41,534 bases of DNA from Betaproteobacteria bacterium (GTDB taxonomy: Bacteria; Pseudomonadota; Gammaproteobacteria; Burkholderiales; Burkholderiaceae). Position 1 is the first letter of the stretch; each line of letters starts with the position of its first letter. The stretch is from the NCBI GenBank assembly GCA_947378095.1, contig CANCIL010000004.1, positions 1 to 41,534 on the forward strand, given 5' to 3'. Shown in pieces: positions 1 to 7,313 of this stretch. The translations under genes were made by a program, and so were the position numbers. Under the pieces are notes generated by a model. That model ran no database searches, had not been told where the DNA came from, and saw only the letters and a list, made by a program, of their open reading frames with translations.

Positions 1-20
1 ATATATATTAATTATTCCAC
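1..20. promoter_or_regulatory. AT-rich possible BigR operator, cut by window edge
   Basis: The first 20 bases are almost pure A/T alternation (ATATATATTAATTATT) just upstream of the blh-like gene. BigR sites in Xylella and Agrobacterium are AT-rich imperfect palindromes, and a BigR-like regulator is encoded in this operon, so this may be the right half of its operator. The left half would lie outside the window. Inference from context only. Confidence 0.3.
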
Positions 21-44
21 CATGAATTGCTCTGAAAGGACATT

Positions 45-917
45 GTGAATAGAACAGTAGTAGCAGAAGTTGAATCCTTTTTTGATCCAGAGACTTGGAC
101 CTTCACTTATGTCGTCTCTGCAGGCAAGGGGAGTCCCTGCGTCGTGATTGATTCTGTCCTGAACTACGACTCTAATTCAGGAAGAACAACAACGCGTTCT
201 GCAGATCAGGTGATTGAATTTATTCAAGCCAAACAATTAAAGCTCGAATGGATTCTGGAAACACATGCCCACGCAGATCACTTAACTGCAGCGCCTTACC
301 TTCAAGAGAAATTGGGTGGCAAGTTGGTGATCGGAGATCACATTGTGAGCGTGCAAAATGTCTTTAAAGGTGTCTTTAATTTAGATTCTGGTTTTGCAAC
401 AGATGGCTCGCAATTCGATCATCTATTAAAAGAAGGTGAAGCATTACCATTTGGGGGTCTCTCGCTGAAGGCATTGTTCGTTCCTGGACATACTCCAGCC
501 TGCATGGCTTATGAAATTGACGATACTTTATTTGTCGGTGACACCTTATTTATGCCCGATGTCGGTACAGCTCGTTGCGATTTCCCGGGTGGTGATGCTA
601 GAACGCTGTATCAATCTATTCAGAAAATCTTGGCCTATCCAAAGGAAACTAAGCTGTATATGTGCCATGACTATCCACCTAATGGCCGCAATGTAGAGCA
701 TTGCACAACCGTAGGTGCAGAAAAAGCCGGAAATATTCACGTTCACGACGGGATCACTGAAGAGCAATTTGTGCAAATGCGTATCAAGCGTGATAGCACT
801 CTAGATATGCCTAAGCTCATATTGCCTTCCATTCAAGTCAATATTCGGGCAGGTCACTTTCCTGAGCCAGAAAGTAATGGCAAGTCCTATCTCAAGATTC
901 CACTAAATGCGCTCTGA
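45..917 (+). CDS. blh: Blh-like persulfide dioxygenase (MBL-fold hydrolase)
   Basis: Predicted cytoplasmic non-heme iron persulfide dioxygenase that oxidises glutathione persulfide during sulfide detoxification. The MBL signature HAHADH is at residues 74-79, with further ligands at His149 (PGHT), Asp166 (GDTLF) and His208 (CHDY). The stretch DVGTARCDFPGGDA after the Asp ligand is typical of the ETHE1/Blh branch rather than glyoxalase II. The GTG start has GAAAGGA 4 bases upstream. At 290 residues it matches Blh length with no rhodanese extension. It overlaps the following ArsR-type regulator by 11 bases, and a DUF2892 gene follows. This is the gene content of the bigR-blh operons of plant-associated bacteria, though here the hydrolase comes first. 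Family assignment is strong; the exact thiol substrate is inferred. Confidence 0.88.
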   Translation: MNRTVVAEVESFFDPETWTFTYVVSAGKGSPCVVIDSVLNYDSNSGRTTTRSADQVIEFIQAKQLKLEWILETHAHADHLTAAPYLQEKLGGKLVIGDHIVSVQNVFKGVFNLDSGFATDGSQFDHLLKEGEALPFGGLSLKALFVPGHTPACMAYEIDDTLFVGDTLFMPDVGTARCDFPGGDARTLYQSIQKILAYPKETKLYMCHDYPPNGRNVEHCTTVGAEKAGNIHVHDGITEEQFVQMRIKRDSTLDMPKLILPSIQVNIRAGHFPEPESNGKSYLKIPLNAL

Positions 918-1236
918 TATGAATATGACGATTTCAAAATCTGAGTTAAAGAAAATGCAGGCATCAGCAGACGATGCCTGCAAGTTAATGAAGGTACTCT
1001 CGAATAGAGATCGCATGATGCTCTTATGTGAGATTGCCCAAGGTGAAAAATGCGTGGGTGAGTTAGAGGCTGCTCTAGATTTGCATCAACCTACGCTGTC
1101 ACAGCAATTGACCGTATTGCGCAAAGAAAAATTAGTAAAGACCCGCAGAGAAGGCAAGCAAATCTTTTACACGCTTTCTAGTCAGGTTGCAGTTGCAGTA
1201 ATGGGCTTGCTCTATAAGCACTATTGCAAGAAATAA
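907..1236 (+). CDS. bigR: BigR-like ArsR-family sulfide-responsive repressor
   Basis: Winged-helix ArsR/SmtB transcription factor, 109 residues, with the recognition region LHQPTLSQQLTVLRKEKLV (about 59-77). BigR senses sulfide or persulfide through two cysteines, one in an early helix and one near the C-terminus. Here Cys41 (LLCEIAQGE) and Cys107 (HYCKK) occupy those places; Cys25 and Cys49 are extra. It lacks the ELCVCDL metal motif of classic ArsR. Its start lies inside the end of the hydrolase gene, so the two are probably translationally coupled; ATGs at 919 and 925 are alternative starts and none has a clear Shine-Dalgarno. It probably represses its own operon and is relieved by persulfide formation. 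Confidence 0.83.
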   Translation: MRSDMNMTISKSELKKMQASADDACKLMKVLSNRDRMMLLCEIAQGEKCVGELEAALDLHQPTLSQQLTVLRKEKLVKTRREGKQIFYTLSSQVAVAVMGLLYKHYCKK

Positions 1237-1277
1237 AGTTTGAAATAAACGGATTTACAGTTTGATAAAGGGAGTAC

Positions 1278-1496
1278 ATGATGAAAACTAACGTTGGTGG
1301 TATTGATCGGATCCTGAGAATCTCTGTTGGGGCGCTATTAGTGGCTTTGGCAGCAACGAATGTTGTGGGTTGGTGGGGATGGTTGGGCTTAATTCCTCTA
1401 GCAACTGGACTCTTTCGCTTTTGTCCGGCCTATCCTTTGTTGGGTATCTCGTCTTGCGGAAGTACGGACAAAGGATCAACAGCAAGTAAGTCTTAA
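1278..1496 (+). CDS. DUF2892 (YgaP-type) membrane protein
   Basis: Small 72-residue inner-membrane protein of the DUF2892 family, related to the membrane part of the rhodanese YgaP. It shows the family start NVGGIDRILRISVGALL, two hydrophobic helices (about 15-28 and 32-46), and the closing motif FCPAYPLLGISSC with two cysteines. AAAGGGAG lies 4 bases before the first ATG; a second ATG follows immediately. DUF2892 genes sit in bigR-blh operons and beside sulfur-transfer genes, so a role in sulfur handling or export at the membrane is likely but unproven. It is 41 bases downstream of the regulator. Confidence 0.8.
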   Translation: MMKTNVGGIDRILRISVGALLVALAATNVVGWWGWLGLIPLATGLFRFCPAYPLLGISSCGSTDKGSTASKS

Positions 1497-1531
1497 TTTA
1501 GTAGTAGGCAATATAGAAAGGGGTGCATCGT

Positions 1532-1549
1532 GAGGTGGGCCTCTTTTTT
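1532..1549 (+). terminator. weak possible terminator after DUF2892 gene
   Basis: GAGG-TGGG-CCTC followed by six to seven T. The stem is only 4 base pairs, so termination is uncertain, but the T-run and location after the last gene of the sulfide operon fit. Confidence 0.35.
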
Positions 1550-1561
1550 ACCGCCAGCTTA

Positions 1562-1996
1562 TTAAGAGGGCTGAATTCTGGAAGATCTAAGGCTCCATTT
1601 CATAAAAACATGAATCATGAAGATCGCAAAAAAGACTAAGCCAGTAAGCCAGTGAAACTGGATGGTGGTTTCACGAAGCTCAGCAGGACCGTAATACAGC
1701 ATTCCGCCAGTAATGACTAGAGTTAATAGAAAACCGAGTTGGGTAAATCCACTAAAGTACTTTCTTTTTGATTGAAGCCCCGCTTTGAGGTGAAAGGGCA
1801 ATACCGATCCTAGGGCGATGCTTGCTAACATCGCTGAAAGACCATGGCTTGCCAACACTAGATGATTGCCCAGGAGGGCACGCTCAATCTGAAATTCATG
1901 ACCCACTAGGTAGGCGCTTCCTGTTGCTGAACAGGTCAACATACCTGCAATCACAAAAGTGCGCTGCCAGGCCGGCATTTTTCCTAGTTGTCTCAT
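1562..1996 (-). CDS. four-helix His-rich membrane protein, possible cytochrome b-type redox subunit
   Basis: About 144 residues from the ATG at 1996, whose ATGA overlaps the apbE stop; the reading frame stays open upstream but would intrude into apbE. Four hydrophobic segments are visible (about 13-31, 44-66, 85-101 and 113-132). Histidines H33, H45, H51, H69, H115 and H129 lie in or next to them, as expected of a small di-heme b membrane protein such as DUF4405 or ferric-reductase-like families, though I cannot assign one. As the last gene of an iron-regulated operon with ApbE and an FMN-binding protein, it is well placed to pass electrons from the quinone pool to the periplasmic flavoprotein. 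Heme binding is inference. Confidence 0.7.
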   Translation of the reverse strand: MRQLGKMPAWQRTFVIAGMLTCSATGSAYLVGHEFQIERALLGNHLVLASHGLSAMLASIALGSVLPFHLKAGLQSKRKYFSGFTQLGFLLTLVITGGMLYYGPAELRETTIQFHWLTGLVFFAIFMIHVFMKWSLRSSRIQPS

Positions 1997-2814
1997 AAGG
2001 TGATTTCGATTGCTCGTGCACCGTAACGGGCAAAACAAGGATGGTGCTGTTGTCTTGAGAGTGCTAATACCTTTGTTAGCGCATCAGCATATACGCACTC
2101 CTTAGCCAAAACCGAATAAGAACCAGAAAACTGCCTATACATACCAGCACTTGTTTGTGCAAGGGGATTAATGATGTAGCTTCCTTGTTGATCTCTTTTG
2201 GAAAAATACAAAGCACTTGTTGCGATCGCTCCATTAGATAGTGAGCCTACTTCAATTAAGTGCCTTGGTAATTGGGGGTTGCGAAGATAAATCGTTTGGG
2301 GCTGATTTCCAAAGACTCGCAAATCGCCACCAGCATTTACAGTCCCACCGCTTACGCCTTCTGCGATCAGTGCTTTAACTGCCTCATCTACTGCAAAGCC
2401 TTTGGCAATTCCGCCCAGATCAAGGCAGATTGGACGTATTGAGCTAACTCTGTCATGGTCAATAAAGTAGAGATCTTCAATTCCGCCAATGTCATAACTT
2501 GAGATATCGATATGGCTTGGCAATAAGCCTGCAGCAATGAGGCGATGGCCAATTCCGCAATTAAATAAACCACCGGAGTGAGTATGTAGATCTTGTGCAA
2601 TTCTGAGTATGCGGGCGGTCCATGGATGAATTCGGATCGACTTGCAATGTACTCGCGCATTAATCATGGAGAGCTCACTCTGAGAGTCATGAAAGCTCAT
2701 TAGTTGCTGGACTTTTTCTATTTGATCAAAGGCGTATTGGATTGCCTTATCTCCGTTTTGATCCTCGATCGATATCTCTACATAGGTTCCCAGCAGGGGC
2801 TTGCAGCGTCTCAT
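1993..2814 (-). CDS. apbE: FAD:protein FMN transferase ApbE
   Basis: Transfers FMN from FAD onto a Ser/Thr of a target protein through a phosphoester bond, Mg-dependent. Family marks are the N-terminal PLLGTYVEI (compare PxMGTxxxI), DLGGIAKGFAVDEAV in the middle, GTVNAGGDLRVFG, and a C-terminal DALTKVLALS. It is 273 residues, shorter than the usual 320-350, and begins almost directly with the catalytic domain. No signal peptide or lipobox is visible, unlike most ApbE proteins that act in the periplasm. Its ATG overlaps the stop of the FMN-binding gene (ATGA) and its stop overlaps the next ATG, so translation is coupled along the operon. The likely target is the neighbouring FMN-binding protein. 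Confidence 0.93.
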   Translation of the reverse strand: MRRCKPLLGTYVEISIEDQNGDKAIQYAFDQIEKVQQLMSFHDSQSELSMINARVHCKSIRIHPWTARILRIAQDLHTHSGGLFNCGIGHRLIAAGLLPSHIDISSYDIGGIEDLYFIDHDRVSSIRPICLDLGGIAKGFAVDEAVKALIAEGVSGGTVNAGGDLRVFGNQPQTIYLRNPQLPRHLIEVGSLSNGAIATSALYFSKRDQQGSYIINPLAQTSAGMYRQFSGSYSVLAKECVYADALTKVLALSRQQHHPCFARYGARAIEITL

Positions 2815-3362
2815 TTTTTACTTTGAACTAGGGGATGCTTGAGAGTTAACTCATACAAAACTGCAACCCGCTTCACGCCATCGCTAATATGTTTACATGA
2901 CAGGGTGGCGCCCCCAATGTTTTGAATATCTTGATTGAGCTTGATTGGATCACTGGCATTTTTGCCAACAAATTGTTTTCGCCATTGAGCTTCTGCTACT
3001 TCGTAGCCATAAGACTCAACATATTCTAGGATTTCAATTCCAGTAATGTTGCCGCTAGGGTTGAGCCCTACGGCATACGTAATCATTTCATGTTTACCTA
3101 CTACTTCATCGACGATAAACCAGCCCCCATCACTGGTTTTCCAAATTCGATCTCCTTGAAAGGGGTGGCGAATACTTGAAGCAATTCGCATCTTTTCCTG
3201 AAGATCGTCTGTAATAATGATCGGCATTTTGCTCAGCTGCTTATTAGGCATCAGTATTTTTTGTGCCTGCTCTATCGAAAGATAGATTTTGGCTTGAGCA
3301 ATCATCGGTGAGCTGATCATGGCTAAGCCTGCAATTACCAGTGGGTGAGGTTTCCAGTTCAT
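2811..3362 (-). CDS. exported FMN-binding-domain protein with flavinylation motif
   Basis: Single-domain exported flavoprotein. An N-terminal signal peptide ends near PMIAQA, followed by an FMN_bind-type domain (NqrC/RnfG relatives) with the core GIEILEYVESYGYEV and the C-terminal flavinylation motif DIQNIGGATLS. ApbE consensus is Dx4[ST]G[AS]T, and the acceptor would be Thr153 counted from the ATG at 3362 (Thr155 from a TTG start at 3368). The Ser before GAT is Gly here. About 183 residues. The TTG at 3368 is an alternative start with no better ribosome site. It is located 17 bases after the DUF6662 gene and immediately before apbE. Probably a periplasmic electron carrier; what it reduces is unknown. 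Confidence 0.87.
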   Translation of the reverse strand: MNWKPHPLVIAGLAMISSPMIAQAKIYLSIEQAQKILMPNKQLSKMPIIITDDLQEKMRIASSIRHPFQGDRIWKTSDGGWFIVDEVVGKHEMITYAVGLNPSGNITGIEILEYVESYGYEVAEAQWRKQFVGKNASDPIKLNQDIQNIGGATLSCKHISDGVKRVAVLYELTLKHPLVQSKK

Positions 3363-3379
3363 CGTCAATGTTCTGTTAC

Positions 3380-4294
3380 TTAACTTAAAGGGAATCCCAC
3401 TTTGAGAATGAATTCATTCACAGAATGACTATCCCAAACTCGAGCATTTGAGCACTCTGCTGTGCCGTCACCCATACAAGTATTGCCCTTTAATTGATAG
3501 CGCCATGCACCTGTGACCCACCAGTCCTTGCTTGCGTAATGAACATTAGGGCCGATAAAGGTGGCTTTTTGAACTTGGTTCTGCAGGTTGTAACTGGAGT
3601 AATCATTGTGAAGTCGGGCCTCTACGCCTGCTGACCACTTCGGTGCAAATCGATAACTTGCCCCTAACAAAATGTCGAGCATCGACTCAGGAACATTGCC
3701 ATTACCAACAAACTTCAATTGCTCGTTAGCAACAACGACGTTCCCAGCCAAGATTAGTCGATCATCAATAAAGTTTGATTGCAATAACAGACGTGCTTCA
3801 ATCTCATTTTTGTTTCTGCCTAATGTGGGCTCAAGATAAAGCCCCACCCCTACTGGAGAAGTCACTGGATTGGTGATTCGATAAATGGCCTCTAATGAGC
3901 CGCCTTCAATGCCACTTTTTCTGTAGGCGGTACTTGGATCGTGGCTTTCGGGGACGCCATAACCACCAGTGCAAGTAGCTAAGTCATCGCATGCTTCAGG
4001 ATTGGTGTAATTCTGATTGGCATTAGTGTAATAGGAGTTGATATAGCCCGCAATTTGTAAGTCATTGGTAAGGCCATATTCCAACTCAGTTCTTGCAGTC
4101 CAAGCTTCATAGGTGCCTGAGGCTTGCTGCTGATTGAGTTGTAGGCGTTGTTCAAATTCAAGACTTCCTTTGGGCTGAAGATCTAGCGTGTAGATCCAGC
4201 CAAAGACACCTTCGCCAGCATGGGCGATGGGGCTTGATAAAAGAGTGGCAACACAAAGACTAGTGGCAAGTGGCTTTTTGAAAGTAAATGTCAT
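3380..4294 (-). CDS. DUF6662 family predicted outer-membrane protein
   Basis: 304 residues with a clear signal peptide cleaved after SPIAHA. The mature start GEGVFGWIYTLDLQPKGSLEFEQ is the DUF6662 hallmark. The rest alternates short amphipathic beta strands with polar loops and ends in a strand (FILKVGFPLS), so a beta-barrel in the outer membrane is likely. Two Cys pairs (ACDDLATC; NTCMGDGTAEC) may form disulfides in loops. It is the first gene of the operon with the FMN-binding protein, ApbE and the membrane protein, directly behind Fur-box-like palindromes. It could be a channel for an iron species or a docking protein for electron transfer; no function is established for the family as far as I know. 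Confidence 0.8.
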   Translation of the reverse strand: MTFTFKKPLATSLCVATLLSSPIAHAGEGVFGWIYTLDLQPKGSLEFEQRLQLNQQQASGTYEAWTARTELEYGLTNDLQIAGYINSYYTNANQNYTNPEACDDLATCTGGYGVPESHDPSTAYRKSGIEGGSLEAIYRITNPVTSPVGVGLYLEPTLGRNKNEIEARLLLQSNFIDDRLILAGNVVVANEQLKFVGNGNVPESMLDILLGASYRFAPKWSAGVEARLHNDYSSYNLQNQVQKATFIGPNVHYASKDWWVTGAWRYQLKGNTCMGDGTAECSNARVWDSHSVNEFILKVGFPLS

Positions 4295-4322
4295 GTTTTA
4301 AGTGAGGTTGTTGGAAAATGTA

Positions 4323-4377
4323 ATTGAGAATGGTTCTCAATATAACATGTCAAATGAGAATAGTTCTCAATTGAGAA
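4323..4377. promoter_or_regulatory. tandem Fur-box-like palindromes
   Basis: Box 1, ATTGAGAATGGTTCTCAAT at 4323-4341, is a perfect palindrome around TGG. Box 2, AATGAGAATAGTTCTCAAT at 4353-4371, has one mismatch. A further arm, TTGAGAA at 4371-4377, makes TTCTCAATTGAGAA (4364-4377) palindromic as well. The pattern matches the proteobacterial Fur consensus (TGAGAATNATTCTCA). Box centres are 30 bases apart, close to three helical turns, so dimers could bind the same face. The site lies 29 bases upstream of the DUF6662 start codon and 70 bases from the divergent DUF3820 gene. Confidence 0.82.
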
Positions 4378-4446
4378 AATGACCATTATTGAAAAAATGG
4401 CGGTCTTTGTAGGGGCTTTAACTTTTGCTTGTAAGATTTATCTTCA

Positions 4447-4689
4447 ATGGATGCCCAAGCCTTAGAGAAACTGGTTTTAATGAAGATGCCTTTTGGTAAA
4501 TATGCCGGTCGAGCCCTGGCTGATTTGCCGGGGAATTATTTAGCTTGGTTTGCTCGTGAAGGATTTCCGCAGAGCGAACTTGGTCAACTATTGGAGTTGA
4601 TGCATACCCTTGACCACAATGGTCTACGCGGTTTGCTTGCGCCTATTCAACGGGCGCATGGCTTAGAGCAAAAATCGAAATTACTTTGA
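4447..4689 (+). CDS. DUF3820 family protein
   Basis: 80-residue cytoplasmic protein with the family motif MPFGKYAGRALADLPGNYLAWFAREGFPQ at residues 14-42. DUF3820 proteins are annotated as putative quorum-sensing-regulated virulence factors, but no biochemical role is known to me. The same GKYxGxxlxdlPxxYLxW pattern occurs in exonuclease-associated modules, which hints at nucleic-acid context. There is no obvious Shine-Dalgarno. The 3' end overlaps the convergent nuclease gene by 9 bases. The upstream intergenic region holds the Fur-like boxes, so iron control of this gene too is possible. Confidence 0.82.
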   Translation: MDAQALEKLVLMKMPFGKYAGRALADLPGNYLAWFAREGFPQSELGQLLELMHTLDHNGLRGLLAPIQRAHGLEQKSKLL

Positions 4690-5694
4690 GCGGACGATAG
4701 CCGTCACCCTTGCGCGTTCATATTGAACGCCGGGAGATTCTGGTGGGCTGCTTTGACTTAACTCCGGCTGCATCTGTGTTTGCGCTTGAATCTGTGTGGC
4801 TAGCTTTTGTGCGAGGTCGCGATTGCGATCAAATTGAATTTGTATGCTTACAACCTTACCTTCCTTGATCTGGCTGATGAGTTCGCTCATCTTCTTGGGA
4901 GATTCATCATCAAAGAAGATGGGGTACCAAGCGCCAATTGGCGTGGCTTTAGGTTTGATATTGTCTGCCGCCTTTGCACTTGTAACCTGAGGCTTCAGGG
5001 GAAGATGAAAATCAATCCCGGTTTTTTGGACTAACTCCTCATAAGAAATTGGCGGACTCATATTTGCTTCATTGGTGTTTTCTATCCAATAGGCCCAAGC
5101 CAAATTTTTATTCGGGTCATAAACCAGTTTGAAGAGGTGGCTTGGAATCGTGACTCGTCCACTACCAATGCTTCCGGATTTACCAACAGACCCGGTGTAA
5201 ACATAAATATCACCGCTAGCGCGTTTGATGTACTGCCTGGTCGGCTCTTCCACATTCTTTGACCAGATACCCTGATTATTTTGTCTTGCCTGCGGCATCA
5301 TATTGGCCAGCGAAAAGGACTGAGCCATAGACTGATCGGTGTGCATATCCCCTGCGGGGGCATTGTGCCCCCTGTCATAGCCACTCCCGCGGTAGTCAGA
5401 GAGCTGAGCCCGTTCCGCAAAGGGCAGGCGGGCTTCTTCATAGAACTGGTTTGTCCTTTTGGGGTGAGGCGCTAAGAACTGTTTGTGGTGCAGCTTCTCA
5501 ACCGTGTAAATGGGTTTTTTATCCTGCGGCGAATAGTAGATGGCAAATCCATCAAAACAAAGATCACGTCCAGCTTGGTGGCTAGTAGGGATTTGTTGAT
5601 TGGGAAAGAGCTCTTTGCATTGATCAAATAAGGCAAATGCACTGAAGTGAGTCAGCAGCAGGGCTAAAAGCAGGACTTTGCGAATGGCTTTCAT
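4681..5694 (-). CDS. exported DNA/RNA non-specific endonuclease
   Basis: Member of the Serratia-nuclease (Endonuclease_NS) superfamily, which cleaves DNA and RNA with one Mg ion. The catalytic motif DRGHNAPAGD is at residues 107-116 with His110 as general base. The following SLANMMPQARQNNQGIWSKNVE carries the metal-binding Asn (about Asn139) and framework residues. An N-terminal signal peptide (residues 1-21, ending HFSAFA) directs export. After the catalytic core (to about residue 235) there is a roughly 100-residue tail rich in Lys, Gln, Pro and Ser, of unknown role. 337 residues in total. Probably degrades extracellular nucleic acids for nutrient use. Convergent with and overlapping the DUF3820 gene. 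Confidence 0.9.
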   Translation of the reverse strand: MKAIRKVLLLALLLTHFSAFALFDQCKELFPNQQIPTSHQAGRDLCFDGFAIYYSPQDKKPIYTVEKLHHKQFLAPHPKRTNQFYEEARLPFAERAQLSDYRGSGYDRGHNAPAGDMHTDQSMAQSFSLANMMPQARQNNQGIWSKNVEEPTRQYIKRASGDIYVYTGSVGKSGSIGSGRVTIPSHLFKLVYDPNKNLAWAYWIENTNEANMSPPISYEELVQKTGIDFHLPLKPQVTSAKAADNIKPKATPIGAWYPIFFDDESPKKMSELISQIKEGKVVSIQIQFDRNRDLAQKLATQIQAQTQMQPELSQSSPPESPGVQYERARVTAIVRSK

Positions 5695-6214
5695 AGCGTA
5701 TTAGTGTAGGGCTTACTCAGTTGCCAGAAAATTCTCCCATGTGATCTTATGAGTAAGGTTAGCTGCACGGCTAGTCCAAATTGAGGGGAGAAGCGAAGTC
5801 ATTGAGTCCATAAATTGGTCAGTAGAGGTCTATTTAGGTAAAGAAATGAAGTGATCTGTGAGTATGGGTCTGGCTACTACCGGTAGAAATAAGAAAGGCC
5901 GTAATCACTAGATGTATGGTTTTAACCAAGGAATTTTCATCCCGAATAGTAAAAAAGTCCGAATTTGGCCACTTTTTTATAGTGTGAAATTAGTGCCTCC
6001 TTACATCTTTAAGTCATTGATTTTGTTTAATAAAATACCGATGATTGTGCTCATATTCGGGATCTCCCTTAAATTCAGATCAAAAAGTAATGGAATTTAC
6101 TTTCTTTATTCTTGACTTGATATAAGAACCTTTTTAGGATGACCCATGTTTTTTACATATTGCACTGCAACATAAACACAGCTTCTGAGTTTTATCGAGC
6201 ATGGCAAAAAATGA
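5695..6214. other. AT-rich intergenic region with possible promoter
   Basis: About 520 bases without a convincing gene. A 67-codon open frame at 5912-6115 has no ribosome site, no family resemblance and the amino-acid make-up of translated AT-rich DNA (many F, I, K, S, Y). A 10-base palindrome CTACCGGTAG is at 5877-5886. The right end holds a plausible promoter for the transglycosylase gene, listed separately. I see no tRNA or other RNA gene in it. Confidence 0.6.
6112..6140 (+). promoter_or_regulatory. putative sigma-70 promoter for transglycosylase gene
   Basis: TTGACT at 6112-6117 and TAGGAT at 6135-6140 with a 17-base spacer (5/6 and 4/6 consensus matches). Transcription would start near 6147, giving a leader of about 70 to 100 bases. 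Confidence 0.45.
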
Positions 6215-7219
6215 ATGAGTAAATGTTTATCTAACAATTTGAGTGATATGCAGGATTCAAAGCCAATGACCTTGGCTCCGAAAGAACTGCTTGCCCACGC
6301 TATGGCTCCTGTCTATAGAGTGATCAATGGCATCCTCGTTGTGTCTGTATTTATGGCGGTTGGCCTTTGGCTCTCCGGTAATGGAACAAATGCCGGGCCT
6401 TTTGATTTGGCTCGTGTTTTGGTGCCCGATGAGGCTCGTCACATGGTCTGGAGCAATGGCTTTGGCGTGCTTGATCAATACAAAGAGCCCCCAGTGATTG
6501 CCGATGCGGTTGCGAGTGATTCAGGCATTGCAGCCGTGCTCTATAGCAAGCCTGCGGTTACCCCTGGTAATACGTCTAATGCCGGCCTTGCTAGTGCTAA
6601 ACAGCAAACCATTGCCTTGCTGATGCCATCAGTGGCCCAGGTGCAGGTGAAATCGATTTCCCATTTGTCTGACCGTATACCGAGTTCAAAGGTAGATCCT
6701 CAAGCATTGGATAACAACTTGATGGGGTCCATCCAGAACCAACGTGCAATTGCTGATTTCTTTGAGAAGAAATACAACTTGGATCGCAGCAAGATTGAGG
6801 AATATGTTTCGAATACTGTATTGATCGCAAAAGAAGTCAATATTGATCCAGTGTTATTGCTGGCAGTGATCTCGATTGAGTCTAACTTTAATCCCAATAG
6901 GAAGAGTCGTGCTGGCGCTGAAGGCCTCATGCAGGTGATGACTTCTGTACACAAAGAAAAGTACGAACACTTTGGTGGCATCTCAGATGCTGTTAAGCCT
7001 GAAGTGAATATTCGGGTTGGCGCCTACATATTGAAGTACCTGATTGCAACTGCAGGTTCTTTGCGTAACGGCTTGAAGTTTTATGTTGGCGCCGCTAATG
7101 CAGAAGATGATGGTGGTTACGGCGACAAAGTGATGGCTGAAAGAAATCGTCTGATCGACTTGTGTCAAGATCGCCCTGGCAATCGCTTAACCTCGAATGG
7201 AAAAAATATTCGCTCATAA
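6215..7219 (+). CDS. membrane-anchored lytic transglycosylase (SLT domain)
   Basis: Cleaves the glycan strand of peptidoglycan in the periplasm to give 1,6-anhydro ends. One transmembrane anchor is at about residues 38-54, followed by a low-complexity periplasmic linker (55-175). The C-terminal SLT (MltE/Slt70-like) domain covers about 207-320: catalytic Glu222 in ISIESNFNP, the GLMQV motif at 237-241, and a closing FYVGAAN in place of the usual YNAG. 334 residues from the ATG at 6215; no strong ribosome site is seen, and an in-frame ATG at 6248 (MQDSKPM) is an alternative start. It is a single gene closed by a strong terminator. Confidence 0.85.
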   Translation: MSKCLSNNLSDMQDSKPMTLAPKELLAHAMAPVYRVINGILVVSVFMAVGLWLSGNGTNAGPFDLARVLVPDEARHMVWSNGFGVLDQYKEPPVIADAVASDSGIAAVLYSKPAVTPGNTSNAGLASAKQQTIALLMPSVAQVQVKSISHLSDRIPSSKVDPQALDNNLMGSIQNQRAIADFFEKKYNLDRSKIEEYVSNTVLIAKEVNIDPVLLLAVISIESNFNPNRKSRAGAEGLMQVMTSVHKEKYEHFGGISDAVKPEVNIRVGAYILKYLIATAGSLRNGLKFYVGAANAEDDGGYGDKVMAERNRLIDLCQDRPGNRLTSNGKNIRS

Positions 7220-7240
7220 GTATGTCATAAGCAAAACAAA

Positions 7241-7264
7241 GGCCACCCTGAGGTGGCCTTTTTT
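7241..7264 (+). terminator. rho-independent terminator
   Basis: Stem GGCCACC (7241-7247), loop CTGA, GGTGGCC (7252-7258), followed by six T. The A-rich left flank lets it also serve the convergent FKBP gene from the other strand. Confidence 0.9.
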
Positions 7265-7313
7265 ATTGGTATGAACTACTAAGTTAGTTCACAGCCTTAG
7301 CTCATAGTGTCGC

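Noticed and set aside
5912-6115. 67-codon open frame in the AT-rich gap before the transglycosylase gene
   Set aside because: No ribosome site, no family resemblance, and composition as expected from random AT-rich DNA.
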